Shown here: in pieces, positions 30,686-41,682 of the stretch | How positions within the stretch are numbered: the first letter of the stretch is position 1 | Layout of the letters: every line of letters begins with the position of its first letter | Source of the DNA: Colwellia maritima | Lineage (GTDB): Bacteria; Pseudomonadota; Gammaproteobacteria; Enterobacterales; Alteromonadaceae | DNA length: 64,000 bases | Reading direction: 5' to 3' | Assembly (NCBI RefSeq): GCF_022669015.1 | Contig: NZ_JAKKSL010000006.1 | Span: forward strand, 186,001 to 250,000 | Notes under the pieces: model-generated | Databases searched by the model: none | Told to the model about the DNA's origin: nothing | The model's input: the letters and a program-made list of their open reading frames with translations, nothing else | Program-made: the position numbers and the translations under genes

Positions 30686-31309
30686 ATGACTGAATTAGAT
30701 CTTCTTTTCGTTTCCCGTTTTATCGTAAACCTATTTTCATTAATCTTATTGTGTTATGCCTGCTACTATCGCGTGAGTAAAAATTCAACGGTCGCCGGTT
30801 CTTTCATTCTCTTTGGTGTCGGCGTATTTATCATTACTTACCTACTTCATGGTGTTGATATGTCGATGGAATTTGCTTTTGGCTTATTCGCCGTTTTCAC
30901 CATGCTTAGGTACCGAACTGAGTCTATTTCTATTAAAGAAATGACATACCTATTTTTAGTCACGGCCATCGCCTTATTAACCTCCGTTGGGCAAATGAGC
31001 TTAGTAAATTTAATGACGCTTAACGGAGTAATTTGTGCACTCGCGTTTGTCATTGATTCAAGCATCATGGGCAAACGTTATCTTAGCCAAAGTGTTTGCT
31101 ATGAGCGCATTGAAAATATAACGCCTGAAAATAGAAGTAAACTGATTAAGGACTTAAGAATAAGAACTGGGTTACAAGTTGAAATGGTTGAAATTGAACA
31201 TATTGACTTTCTGCGTGATACTGCGCAATTAACGATAAGATATATTCCACATAAATCAGGTCAACTAGATACTTCAACTAATGGTTCAACCGAGCTAGAG
31301 GTAATCTAA
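30686..31309 (+). CDS. DUF4956 integral membrane protein
   Basis: A 207-residue membrane protein with about four helices in its first 130 residues (FIVNLFSLILLCYACYY; SFILFGVGVFIITYLLH; AFGLFAVFTMLRYRT; then two short hydrophobic stretches around 90-125). A soluble C-terminal domain rich in beta strands follows. The family is DUF4956, which very often sits directly beside VTC-domain and CotH genes; its job is unknown. Its TAA stop overlaps the ATG of the porin gene by one base, so VTC, DUF4956 and porin form one translationally coupled unit. Confidence 0.86.
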   Translation: MTELDLLFVSRFIVNLFSLILLCYACYYRVSKNSTVAGSFILFGVGVFIITYLLHGVDMSMEFAFGLFAVFTMLRYRTESISIKEMTYLFLVTAIALLTSVGQMSLVNLMTLNGVICALAFVIDSSIMGKRYLSQSVCYERIENITPENRSKLIKDLRIRTGLQVEMVEIEHIDFLRDTAQLTIRYIPHKSGQLDTSTNGSTELEVI

Positions 31310-32403
31310 TGAACTACACTAATCATTTAACAAAACTAGCCACTGTTGCTATATCTTGCATTGTAATCAGCCCCGTATTATTAGCAAAAAACAATGATGT
31401 TGATATCAGCGGTTATGTGATGATCGATCACAATCAATTTGATGATACTTTTTTAGAAAATGACGATGATCCTGACAAAACAGGTATTCGTCGTGCTCGA
31501 CTGAGCTTTAAAACTAACATTGATGAGAATTGGAAAACAAAATTACAATTAGGCTTTGCCGATGACTCAGCGGAAATCAAGGATGCCTACTTACGATATA
31601 AAGGCCGGCAATGGGCTGATCTAACCATAGGGCAACAAAAAGAACCTTTTGGTTTAGAAAAATTAACCAGTTCACGTAACAATATGATGATGGAACGCAG
31701 TATAACAAGCGAAGCACTTGCCCCTGGACGCTCTATTGGAGCCAATTTATCAGGTGATTTATCATCAATAACATGGCAACTAGGTTATTTTCAACCTGAT
31801 GAAACCCAAAGTAGCTCTGCAGTTACAGGGAGGCTAACTTGGGTTCCTTGGCAACAAAACAATAATTTAGTTCACCTTGGTTTCGCTTTTAGCGAACGCG
31901 ATCTTAATGGTAGTGAATATCGTATAAATGAACCGCTTGAAGTCAACTTTTCTGACTCTTTAATAGAGGGTACAAAATTATTCGCTGAAGATGTTTCTTT
32001 AAAAGGTGTTGAATTTTTATGGCAGCAACATGGCTTTACTACAACGGCTGAATGGCAAGAAAACAAAGTAACTGATATTAATTCCGAACAATATCAGTAC
32101 CAAGGCGGCTACTTGCAATTAAGTTACCAATTTTCAGGAGAAAACCGAGAATATAAAAAAGGTGAAATTGACGATATCATCACACCTGGTTGGGAAATCA
32201 CCGACCGATATAGTCAATTTGACTTGCTTGAGGAAAACAACAAGGTTCAAACATACACAGTTGGCGTAAATTATACTGTAAATAAAAACCTTAAATTTAT
32301 GGCCAACTATGTTAAAACTAAGCAAGTAGATAACGATTCTACAATCAATGGTATAACAGAAAATGGTGACGCGGTTTTACTGCGAGCACAATACACGTTT
32401 TAG
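31309..32403 (+). CDS. OprO/OprP-type phosphate-selective porin
   Basis: A 364-residue outer-membrane beta-barrel protein. A signal peptide (about 1-26) is followed by the family hallmark SGYVMIDHNQFDD, then RRARLSFKTNIDENWK, DAYLRYKGRQWADLTIGQQK-type strands and EPFGLEKLTSSR. It ends in the aromatic residue expected of a BAM substrate (LLRAQYTF). OprO and OprP of Pseudomonas pass polyphosphate and phosphate. Being coupled to a VTC gene, this porin strengthens the phosphate theme of the cluster; specificity here is not proven. Confidence 0.88.
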   Translation: MNYTNHLTKLATVAISCIVISPVLLAKNNDVDISGYVMIDHNQFDDTFLENDDDPDKTGIRRARLSFKTNIDENWKTKLQLGFADDSAEIKDAYLRYKGRQWADLTIGQQKEPFGLEKLTSSRNNMMMERSITSEALAPGRSIGANLSGDLSSITWQLGYFQPDETQSSSAVTGRLTWVPWQQNNNLVHLGFAFSERDLNGSEYRINEPLEVNFSDSLIEGTKLFAEDVSLKGVEFLWQQHGFTTTAEWQENKVTDINSEQYQYQGGYLQLSYQFSGENREYKKGEIDDIITPGWEITDRYSQFDLLEENNKVQTYTVGVNYTVNKNLKFMANYVKTKQVDNDSTINGITENGDAVLLRAQYTF

Positions 32404-32435
32404 TAATAAGCCTCAACTCGGGTTAATAAGTCTGA

Positions 32436-32468
32436 GGGTAAGTTTGAACTATTCTAAATGACTTACCC
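32436..32468. terminator. Possible bidirectional terminator between porin and LysR genes
   Basis: Arms GGGTAAGT / ACTTACCC with a 17-base loop lie between two convergent genes and reach into the last codons of the LysR gene. No strong T run is present, so confidence is limited. Confidence 0.45.
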
Positions 32469-33407
32469 TTGATACATTTTATCAAAATTTGGTATTTTAC
32501 GTTCCCAAACAGGAACATCTGTACCAATATATTCACGCACAGCATCAAGAAACAGCCGAGTTCGAACAGGCAGGTCACGATGCGGATATATTGCATATAA
32601 CGCACTAAATTCTAATAATTTAATGTCTGTCATAATTGGCAGTAATTGTCCTTCTATTACCTCATCATGTAGAAGAAACGCGGGGGCCACAACAAATGCA
32701 GTACCTGAAAGCGCTTTTAAAAGCAATATTTCACCATCATTTGCTCGAAAAACACTCTTTATAACCCTCTCTACAGGCTCACCTTGATTATTAACATATT
32801 TAATACTTGTCGCTCTTATCGCATTACTTGCATAACTTGCCGCAGGCAAAGCTGCCAGTTCATCAATAGTTTGTGGCATACCATAAGTAGCAATAAAATC
32901 AGGTGAAGCTAAAATACATAAACGATTTCTAGCCAGTTTTCGCGCAATTAAAGTCGAGTCTTTGGGGTCACCAACACGGAAAGCTAAATCATAACCATCT
33001 GCCACAATATCTACCATTCGATCATTTACATTGAGTTCAACTTCCACTTGTTCAAAGCGTTTTTGAAAGTCATTAATCACAGGCTGTAAACATTGTTTAG
33101 CAATAATACTTGATGAAGATATTTTTAATACACCTCGCGGCTCTTGATGAAAGTTTTCAGCAAGCCTTACTGTATCATTCAATAATAGACGAAGTTCACC
33201 ACCTTTTTTTATCATCTCTGCACCCGCAGCGGTAAGTGAGAAAGACCGTGTGGTTCGGTTTAATAAACGAACACCTAATTCATCTTCTAATCTATTAATT
33301 TGTTTTGATATAACTGAACGATCAACATTTCTATTTTCTGCTGCTTTTGCAAATGATCCTTGTTCAACAACATCTAGTAACATTAACAATCGACTGGTTG
33401 TATCCAT
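32463..33407 (-). CDS. LysR-family regulator, divergent from RND efflux operon
   Basis: A 314-residue LysR-type regulator. The winged helix-turn-helix at residues 1-60 shows VEQGSFAKAAENRNVDRSVI and INRLEDELGVRLLNRTTR. The effector-binding domain follows from about 90 (LKISSSSIIAKQCLQPVI; YDLAFRVGDP). It is of the CrgA/YafC-like subgroup. It is divergent from the efflux operon over a 119-base gap, the usual arrangement for a pump regulator such as MexT, although it is not a close MexT look-alike by eye. The inducer is unknown. Confidence 0.92.
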   Translation of the reverse strand: MDTTSRLLMLLDVVEQGSFAKAAENRNVDRSVISKQINRLEDELGVRLLNRTTRSFSLTAAGAEMIKKGGELRLLLNDTVRLAENFHQEPRGVLKISSSSIIAKQCLQPVINDFQKRFEQVEVELNVNDRMVDIVADGYDLAFRVGDPKDSTLIARKLARNRLCILASPDFIATYGMPQTIDELAALPAASYASNAIRATSIKYVNNQGEPVERVIKSVFRANDGEILLLKALSGTAFVVAPAFLLHDEVIEGQLLPIMTDIKLLEFSALYAIYPHRDLPVRTRLFLDAVREYIGTDVPVWERKIPNFDKMYQG

Positions 33408-33526
33408 ACTTTGCTCTTTTTTAAATTTATTGTTGCCATTTTCGCACTAATGAATTTAAAAAACCACTATTTTTCGTCAACAAATTATTGCGTATCATGC
33501 GCAGCATTATCCTAAGGAGTTCCCCC

Positions 33527-34748
33527 ATGACTAAAAAAATCATTGCTATTACCATCTTTACTATGACGTTGGTAATTACAGCCTGCACACAAGAGCCTGC
33601 TAACAATGCAGCACAACAGCAACAACCCTTGCAGCCTATTGATGTAGCTGAAGTGTTATTTAAACCTGTTCAGAATTGGCATGTTTATACCAGTCGTTTA
33701 GAGTCACCTGAAGAAGTGGCTTTAATGCCCCGTGTTTCGGGTGTTATTGAACGCATATCGTTTAAAGAAGGTGATGAAGTAAAACAAGGCGATCTATTGT
33801 TCCAACTTGATAACCGCCCTTTTGTTGCAATTGTTGCAAGCTTAGAAGCACAAGTACTCAGTGCTAAAGCGTTATTGAGTCAAGCACAAAGCGAAGCAAA
33901 ACGTGCCATACGCTTAACTGAACGAAAAGCTATTTCAACAGAACAGGCCGAGTCGCGCACATCTACCTTACTTCAACGAGAGGCACAACTTGCTGCATTG
34001 CAAGCACAATTAACGTCTGCTCAACTTGACTTAGAATTTACGTCAATACGCTCACCTATTAACGGTGTAATATCACGAGCAAATATCACCCGTGGAAATA
34101 ACGTACTTGCAGGGCAAAGTATTTTAACATCTATCGTTTCTAATCATGAAATGTATGCTTACTTTGACATCGACGAACGTACTTGGAATAGCTCTTTCGC
34201 AAATGTTACCGCCGAAAGTAAACAACAAGTGGTTATGCAAAATGTAGGACAAAAAAACTTTCCTCATACCGGCTATATTAATTTTATAGATAATCAAATT
34301 AATGCCTCAACAGGTACGCTACGAGTACGTGCTGTTTTTGAAGATAATAATCAAATAAAAAATCAACTTCGTGCAGGTTCTTTTGCCCGTATAAAATTGG
34401 CAGCTACGGCTATTTCAAATCAAATTCTTGTACCTGAACGTGCTATTGGTACAGATTTGAAGAATCGTTTTGTACTGACAGTAGGTGAAAACAATATTTT
34501 AGAATATAAATTAGTAGAAGTGGGTGAACGTTATGGAAAGCTACGTGCCATTACTGTTTGGTTTAACTCAAGGCGACATAATCGCTGTTAATGGTCCGGC
34601 ACGTGTTGGACCTGGTATGCCAATTAACCCAACAAACATCACTATTGATTCGACTAATATCGCATTTACCTTGTCTGAACCTAAGTCTACTCCTGAATCA
34701 ACACCGGAGTCTGTCACTGACGACGTTAACTTGATTGCTAAATACTAA
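33527..34748 (+). CDS. RND efflux periplasmic adaptor (MexE-like; one frameshift)
   Basis: Membrane-fusion subunit of a MexEF-OprN-type pump, about 406 residues after repair. The ATG at 33527 has TAAGGAG upstream and starts a lipoprotein signal (lipobox VITAC). Barrel-sandwich and hairpin parts follow: PRVSGVIERISFKEGDEVKQG, a coiled-coil hairpin (about 105-170) and SIRSPINGVISRANITRG. The beta-barrel and membrane-proximal parts include PERAIGTDLKNRF and TQGDIIAVNGPARVGPGM. One extra T near 34555 breaks the frame. It is followed 9 bases later by the transporter gene. Confidence 0.93.
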
Positions 34749-34757
34749 GAACTGCTC

Positions 34758-37700
34758 ATGAATTTTTCACATTTTTTTATACAACGCCCTATTTTTGCGG
34801 CGGTATTGTCACTCATTATTTTGATTGGTGGCGGAATTTCACTATTCCAACTTCCCGTCAGTGAGTACCCTGAAGTTGTACCACCAACCGTCGTGGTAAC
34901 GGCTAACTACCCTGGTGCTAATCCAACAGTTATTGCTCAAACGGTAGCCACTCCACTTGAACAAGAAATCAATGGTACTGAAAACATGTTGTATATGTTT
35001 TCTCAAGGTACTAGCGACGGTCGCATGACCTTAACGGTAACTTTTGCGCTTGGTACTGATTTAGATCGCGCGCAAGTGCAAGTACAAAACCGTGTAAACA
35101 GTGCTTTACCACGATTACCTGAAGAAGTGCAGCGACTTGGAGTGGTAGCAGAAAAGTCATCACCTGATTTAACTATGGTGGTTCATTTATATTCGCCTAA
35201 GAAAACTCATGATACTGTTTATTTGTCTAACTATGCTGATTTAAACATTAAAGATGAGATTGCACGTTTACCTGGCGTGGGTGATGTGCGTTTGTTTGGT
35301 GGTGGTAAATATTCAATGCGTGTTTGGTTAAACCCAGACGCATTAGCCGCACGTAAATTAACAGCGGGCGATGTTGTGTCAGCGCTTCGTGCTCAAAACC
35401 AACAAGTGGCTCTTGGTAGTCTTGGGGCACAGCCTATTTCCAACGATAATCAATTTCAAATATTGCTCAACGTTAAAGGTCGTTTGAGTAGCATTGAAGA
35501 ATTTGAAAAGGTTATTATTAAAGTGGGTGAACAAGGTCAGCTAACTCGCTTATCAGATGTAGCACGAGTAGATTTGGGTCAAGATTCTTATTCATTACGC
35601 GCTGAACTTGATAACCAACTTGACCCTTGCTATGCCAATTTTCCAACGCCCTGGTTCTAATGCTATTGAATTATCAAACCAAGTACGTGAAACCATGGCA
35701 CGTTTGTCAAAAGACTTCCCTAGTGGTGTTGAATACGACATTGTATACGACCCAACCGTATTTGTTCGTGGTTCAATTGATGCGGTAATAACGACGTTAT
35801 TAGAAGCCATTGCACTCGTTGTTATTGTGGTAATTGTCTTTTTACAAACATGGCGCGCGTCTATTATTCCTTTGATTGCCGTACCAATTTCACTTATCGG
35901 TACCTTTGCAGTAATGCAATGGTTAGGGGTATCTATTAACACACTATCACTATTTGGTTTAGTACTCGCCATTGGTATCGTGGTGGATGACGCCATTGTT
36001 GTAGTAGAAAATGTAGAACGTAATATAGAAAAAGGCTTATCGCCACTTGAAGCAACTCGCGTTGCCATGAATGAAGTAACAGGACCAATTATTGCGATTG
36101 CTTTGGTATTATGCGCAGTATTTATTCCAACGGCATTCATTTCAGGGTTATCTGGCCAATTTTATAAACAGTTTGCACTAACTATCACCATTTCAACCAT
36201 TATTTCAGCGTTTAATTCACTTACTCTATCGCCCGCTTTAGCGGCAATATTATTGAAGCCTCATAACGCAAAACCCGATGCCTTTACTCGCTTATTGAAT
36301 ACATTATTCAGTCGTTGGTTATTTGAACCATTCAACCGTGTATTTAATCGGGGCGCTAAAGGCTATGAGAAATTAGTACAAAAATTAATTCGTATGACAG
36401 TTGTTGTCATGGTGGCTTACCTTGCCTTACTTGGCGGCACCTTTAAGTTATTTGATACGGTACCAGGTGGTTTTATTCCACAGCAAGATAAACAATACCT
36501 TGTTGGTATTGCCCAATTGCCAGACGCAGCCGGCCTTGACCGTACCCAAGAAGTACTTTCTCAAATGCAAAAAATAGCGTTAGAAGTACCTGGTGTTGCT
36601 CATACAGTTGCTTTCCCTGGCTTATCTGTCAATGGTTTCACTAACAGCCCCAATAGCGGTATAGTTTTTACACCACTTGAAAGTTTTGACAAGCGTACTG
36701 ACCCAAGCCAATCGGCAATGGCAATCGCTGCACAATTAAACCAACGCTTTGCTGCCATTGATGAAGCATTTGTCGCGGTATTTCCGCCACCACCAATTCA
36801 AGGTTTAGGAACCACTGGCGGTTTTAAATTGCAAATTGAAGACCGTGCAAACAAAGGTTTTGAAGCATTATTTAATAGTCTGCAAGCGGTGATTGCAAGC
36901 GCACAAAAAGATCCGGCATTAATGGGGCTGTATTCAAGCTTCCGTATTCAAGTACCACAAATGGATATTGATATTGACCGCGAGCAAGCACTTATTCAAG
37001 GCATTCCGTTAGACGAAGTATTTGACGCCTTACAAATTTACTTAGGGTCAATGTATGTGAATGATTTCAATATGTTTGGACGTACATATCAAGTCAATGC
37101 GCAAGCTGATGCCGACTATCGTTTAGAACCAGAGCAAATACTTAACCTTAAAGTACGTAACCGTGTGGGAAATATGGTGCCATTGGGTTCTGTATTAACC
37201 GTAACGCCGCCCATCGGGCCAGATCGTGTCATGCATTACAACGGTTATCCAAGTGCCGAGCTTAACGGTAGCCCTGCACCCGGCTTCAGTTCAGATCAAG
37301 CCCAAATTGCTATTGAAAAAGTACTCGCCAACACTCTACCTGCAGGTATTGAATATGAATGGACAGAAGTAACTTATCAGCAGGTACTGGCGGCAATACC
37401 ATGGTATATATCTTCCCGTTAGTAGTTTTATTAGTATTTATGGTACTTGCAGCACAATACGAAAGCTTACGTTTACCATTAGCGATAATTTTAATCGTAC
37501 CAATGACCATATTCTCAGCATTATTAGGTGTATGGTTTGTGGGATCAGACAATAATATTTTCACGCAAATAGCGCTCATTGTGTTAGTAGCCTTAGCTTC
37601 TAAAAATGCAATATTAATGGTCGAATTCGCAAAAGACCGTCATCAGACAGGATTATCGCACTTAGAAGCAATACTTGAAGCATGTCGTATGCGCTTACGC

Positions 37701-37919
37701 CCTATTTTAATGACGTCAATTGCCTTTACTGCGGGTGTTGTTCCCTTAGTGCTAGCAACAGGTCTTGGTGCAGAAATGCGACATGCCATGGGTAACGCTG
37801 TATTTGCAGGTATGATTGGCGTCACAGTATTTGGGCTATTGTTTACACCTGTTTTTTATATGTTGGTTACTTCTAACAAAAGAAACTCTGACAAGAAAAA
37901 CGCTTTGGAGATAAAATAA
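34758..37919 (+). CDS. RND efflux transporter (MexF-like, HAE1 family; two frameshifts)
   Basis: Proton-driven inner-membrane drug exporter, about 1054 residues after repair. It begins FSHFFIQRPIFAAVLSLII, the standard HAE1 N-terminus. The proton-relay aspartates are in IGIVVDDAIVVVENVERN (TM4), and the F-loop and docking parts are present (FIPQQDKQYLVGIAQLPD). The C-terminal half resumes with FPLVVLLVFMVLAAQYESL and ends in a Lys-rich tail. Frame breaks are near 35625 (before LAMPIFQRPGSNA) and 37395 (where LAGNT is interrupted by a missing G). Both look like single-base errors. The closest named group by motif is MexF/BepE; substrate range is not readable from sequence. Confidence 0.93.
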
Positions 37920-37920
37920 C

Positions 37921-39346
37921 ATGGGCACTGCATCTAAAACACCTAAAAAAACTGAGCTTTATCAACAAATGAAGTTATTGGTTAGCGCTACATTGTTAGG
38001 CACTGTTTTATCGGGTTGTGCAGCCGGCATTAACGAAAACCAATACCAACAAAAACTGCAAAGCTTTATTGACGAAGCTGAAATAGCACCAAAGTTAGCA
38101 GGTCAAGACGAAGTTAACTGGTGGCAACAATTTAACTCAAGCCGGCTTAATCAACTTGTGACTGACGCACTGGCAATGAACCATGATTTGAAAACAAGCC
38201 AATTGCAATTAGAAAGTGCTATTGCGCGCCTTGGTGGCGAAAAATCCCAATACTTCCCCCAAGGAGGTTTGGAAGCAGCATCAAGTAACACTAGTATTGA
38301 TAAAACCATTACGCGTCAGTCAAGTGCAAACCTTGCTATGAATTGGCAGCTTGACTTGTTTGGTCGTATCTCAGCATTAATTGATGCCGCTGATGCGTCT
38401 GCAATGAGCCAAGCAGAACAATTACGACATTTAAAAATTGAAGTCATTTCTTCAGTGGTGTCTGGTTTTGTAAGTTATCAAGGCAACATGCAGAAACAAG
38501 GCATTATTACTCAGCAAATTGAAGCCTTACAGCAAAGTATTGAAGTGTTAACTGCCCGTGTTGAAGAAGGCGGTGCTAGCGAACTCGATCTTAATCGTAC
38601 CCGTGCACAATTAAGCCAACAACAATCGATATTGCCTGAAATTGAATATCAGCTGTATCGTGATATTTCCACTCTTGCCTTATTAACGGGTCGGCTAGCC
38701 AGTGATATTAAGATGGAAAACGAACAAGATCTGATTAACATGCCGCTAAACGTTACCTTAAACGAGCCAAGCAATGCCATTGCGTTACGTCCTGACATTA
38801 GCCGTGCTTTATATGACTTTAGCCAGGCCTATTCATTAAGTGTTGCAGCGAGCAAAGCATTACTGCCCGATGTCAGCTTAAGTGGTTTTTCTTGGAGTTT
38901 TAAGTTTAGGAAATAATGATTTTTCTAACACGCAACAACAATGGCAAATTGCGCCGCAAATCGAATGGTCATTATTAAGTTACCCGGCGCTACTAGCACA
39001 ACGTGATGCGCAGCAATTGTTAAGTGATGCAGCCTACAGTGACTATAAGCAAGTGGTATTAAGCGCAATCAGCGAAAGCGAGCTTTCTTTACAGCTACTT
39101 ATTAAAGAAAGCGCGCAGCAAGGTTACGCGAAATCCCGATACTTTCATGCCAACAATGCCTTTTTGCAAGCCGAAGCTATGTACGAGGAAGGACAAATTC
39201 CTTACTTAGAATTGTTAGATGCCAGACAAGACGTACTAACCGCGCAAGAAAATGCCGTTGACTCATCAATTTCATCATTACTCGCTAAAGTTGAAGCCTA
39301 TCACGCCTTTAATGGCAGATGGAGCTATGCGTTAGCTAGCTTGTAG
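37921..39346 (+). CDS. RND efflux outer-membrane factor lipoprotein (OprN/OprM-like; one frameshift)
   Basis: Outer-membrane channel subunit, about 474 residues after repair. A lipoprotein signal ends in lipobox LSGCAAG (with either the ATG at 37921 or the Met at 37969 as start). Two TolC-like repeats follow: WWQQFNSSRLNQLVTDAL, the coiled-coil region, NLAMNWQLDLFGRISALIDA, and in the second half EWSLLSYPALLAQRDAQQ and YEEGQIPYLELLDARQDV. The frame shifts near 38895, inside LSGFLGVLSLG. It begins one base after the transporter stop, completing the pump operon. Confidence 0.92.
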
Positions 39347-39395
39347 TGGTTGAATAAGCTAAATCTCACCTGTTATGTGCATGAATAACATTAAT

Positions 39396-39435
39396 TAGGG
39401 TTAGGTACATTTTAAATAATGTATACCTGCCCCTA
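39396..39435 (+). terminator. Long imperfect hairpin after the RND operon, possible terminator
   Basis: Arms TAGGG..AGGTACATT and AATGTATACCT..CCCTA pair with a few mismatches around a short AT loop, 50 bases after the OMF stop, followed by T-rich sequence. The remaining 200-base gap up to azlD shows no gene. Confidence 0.45.
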
Positions 39436-39555
39436 TTTATTACTGTTTATTAGTATAAACGATGAGCAGAGAATTGTTTCTAAACATCAAAATGACACTA
39501 TTCTGATCGCGCAACTCCGATACCATTACAGCACATAAGATAAAAATAAGTATTG

Positions 39556-39870
39556 CTATAGTTGTACCATTCTAAGCAACACAAAAACAGCAAGGCTAAT
39601 ACCTAAAGTTAAATAGACACTATGACTTTTATAGGCAGTAATAATTGCCACTGTTGCTGCGAGCAAATAAGGATTAGTGATACTGATATTTAAACTATTC
39701 TCTTGTATAAAAACAATAGGCACCCAAATGGCGGTTAAAACAGCAGGAGCACTAAAGCTTAAAAAATGCGTAGTTTTGGCCCCAATACGTATAGGTAATT
39801 TGGGGTGTAAAAATAAATACCGACTGACAAAAGTGATACAAGCTAGTAACACTATGGTTAACAGAGTCAT
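39556..39870 (-). CDS. azlD: AzlD-family branched-chain amino acid exporter, small subunit
   Basis: A 104-residue membrane protein with four hydrophobic segments and the AzlD signature FVSRYLFLHPKLP and FLSFSAPAVLTAIWVPI. AzlD works with AzlC (ygaZH type) in export of branched-chain amino acids. Its ATG overlaps the TGA of the repaired azlC gene, showing coupling. It is intact. Substrate is inferred from family only. Confidence 0.88.
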   Translation of the reverse strand: MTLLTIVLLACITFVSRYLFLHPKLPIRIGAKTTHFLSFSAPAVLTAIWVPIVFIQENSLNISITNPYLLAATVAIITAYKSHSVYLTLGISLAVFVLLRMVQL

Positions 39871-40602
39871 ACGCTTTCCTTTTTGTTATTTATTCTCTTT
39901 CTCGCAGATTGTTTATTTGCAGTAAGGTAGCCACAATACATGGCGATAAGAGACGCGATCACTAAACCTAATTCCCAGTTTAATAGTTTAAATAACACTG
40001 ATAAGATACCGCAACGACAACGGTGACTAACATCGCTAAATTAGTAATTGAAGGAATAACTAGTGCGATAAATGTTACGGCTATGGCGAAATCTAGCCCT
40101 ATACTCGTTAAATCTGGTAAATAACTACCTGCAACAATGCCAATAATATTCCATAACAACCAACATAAATAAAAGCTCCCCCGGCACTTATCGCATAAAT
40201 GAGTTGCAGTTTGCCTTGGTAGGCTTTTTTACCTCCAGACAAGGAAAATAGTTCATCGGTGAGTAAAAAACCTAAACTGCCACGCCATTTTAAAGGGAGA
40301 TTTTTCAACTTATCTCTAAGGGCTAAACCATACAAAAAATGTCGCGAACTGATGATCAACGCTGTAAATAAAATAGTAGCTAAGGGCGTGTTATCATTTA
40401 TTAATTCAATCACTACCGGCTGTACGGCGCCTGCAAAAACTAATATAGGCATTAACAACGCTTCTAAAACGGTAAAGCCACGTTGAATCGATAAAGAGCC
40501 GCATAATATGCCCCATGGCAAAACAGCTAGGTTTAATGGCAACATAGCCAATACACCTTTTTGGATCATTTTTAACGCCGCTTGTTTTCTATTAAAAGAC
40601 AT
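39867..40602 (-). CDS. azlC: AzlC-family branched-chain amino acid exporter, large subunit (two frameshifts)
   Basis: About 245 residues after repair. The N-terminal two thirds are plain AzlC (MLPLNLAVLPWGILCGSLS; FAGAVQPVVIELI; ISSRHFLYGLALRD; FLLTDELFSL). A missing T near 40165 and a missing G near 40010 break the frame. Restoring both gives FYLCWLLWNIIGIVAGSYLP, then FALVIPSITNLAML-like helices and a Lys-rich end that stops with TGA overlapping the azlD start. The start at 40602 is 69 bases from an AraC-type gene on the same strand. Confidence 0.87.
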
Positions 40603-40670
40603 AGTGAGCCTGTTGTTGGTTTTTCTAACAGTTTGACATCAATATATACACGATACTTGTATGATATTGA

Positions 40671-41510
40671 CTATAATACTTGATTGGCATATTTACTTGG
40701 GGTTATGCCATTGGCTTTTTTGAAGTGTCGATGAAAATGACTCTGATCATAAAAACCTACTTGGGTAGCAACATGCACTACTTTTTGCCCTTGCTTTAAT
40801 AAAGTTTTACTGTGTTGTAAACGATGTTGAATTTGGTAGGAATGGGGTGGTAACCCGTACTTTTTTTGAAATTGACGCACAAGATAAAAAGGCGTGAAAC
40901 CACTGATGTTAGCTAAGTGCTCTAGCGAGATATTGTCAGCTAAATGTTCATGAATATATTGACGAACCCACGCCGGCTTTTGGTTCGAGTTTTGTTGCTG
41001 TTTAATCACCTGATTACTTTTACCGTGTTTAAGCATCAAACGGGTTAAAACACCGTAAAGCATTGTTTCACGTAATAAACTATTGCTAGAAAAAGAAAGT
41101 GTATTAAATAAAACTTTTAACTCTCCCGCCATTTGCTTGTCTGCTACCACCGCATCAGGAAAAAATGGCGCAAAACCATGCGCAAAACCAATATCACTAG
41201 CTAATTGATGAAATTGCTGCTCAGTGGGGGAAATACCACGGTATGACCAACCATGTTGAGTGCCTGATTCACCCGTATGGACTTCATCAGCATTAACAAA
41301 AATAATACTGTGCTCAGGCGCAACAAAGTTTTGCCCTGCGCTAAGAAAGCGCTGACAGCCTGATTCAATGATATTGATAGTATAAGTTTCATGGCTATGT
41401 TTTGAAAAGTTATGGCGATGAAAATTAGCTTCAACCATTTCAATACCACCAAGCTCTTGATGTATTTTATATTTAGCTTGCTCTTTTGTAGCAGACATAC
41501 CAAAACCCAT
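40671..41510 (-). CDS. AraC-family regulator (cupin-type sensor domain)
   Basis: A 279-residue regulator. The N-terminal AraC-ligand-binding cupin (about 15-150) has FHRHNFSKHSHETYTINIIE and a conserved NADEVHTGES. The C-terminal double helix-turn-helix (about 175-279) includes ISLEHLANISGFTPFYLVRQ and the signature VATQVGFYDQSHFHRHFKK. Start at 41510 or Met5. It lies just upstream of azlCD on the same strand; by analogy with other azl loci it probably controls that exporter. It is intact. Confidence 0.92.
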   Translation of the reverse strand: MGFGMSATKEQAKYKIHQELGGIEMVEANFHRHNFSKHSHETYTINIIESGCQRFLSAGQNFVAPEHSIIFVNADEVHTGESGTQHGWSYRGISPTEQQFHQLASDIGFAHGFAPFFPDAVVADKQMAGELKVLFNTLSFSSNSLLRETMLYGVLTRLMLKHGKSNQVIKQQQNSNQKPAWVRQYIHEHLADNISLEHLANISGFTPFYLVRQFQKKYGLPPHSYQIQHRLQHSKTLLKQGQKVVHVATQVGFYDQSHFHRHFKKANGITPSKYANQVL

Positions 41511-41682
41511 TGTTTATTTGATACTAATGTACCCTATCTGTACGAGTAATGTTTGTACAAAATTGACTAAAATATAAAACCCTAATAGTTTAATGCTATT
41601 ACTATCAAAATGATTATCGGGTCAGTTTACCATCATTCCTAAATCAGCGACTACGACCCCTTTGATTGCGATCCCTTAGATT

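Noticed and set aside
37380-37400. Programmed frameshift in the RND transporter gene
   Set aside because: No slippery heptamer with pseudoknot is apparent, and indels occur all over the window, so sequence error is the better explanation.
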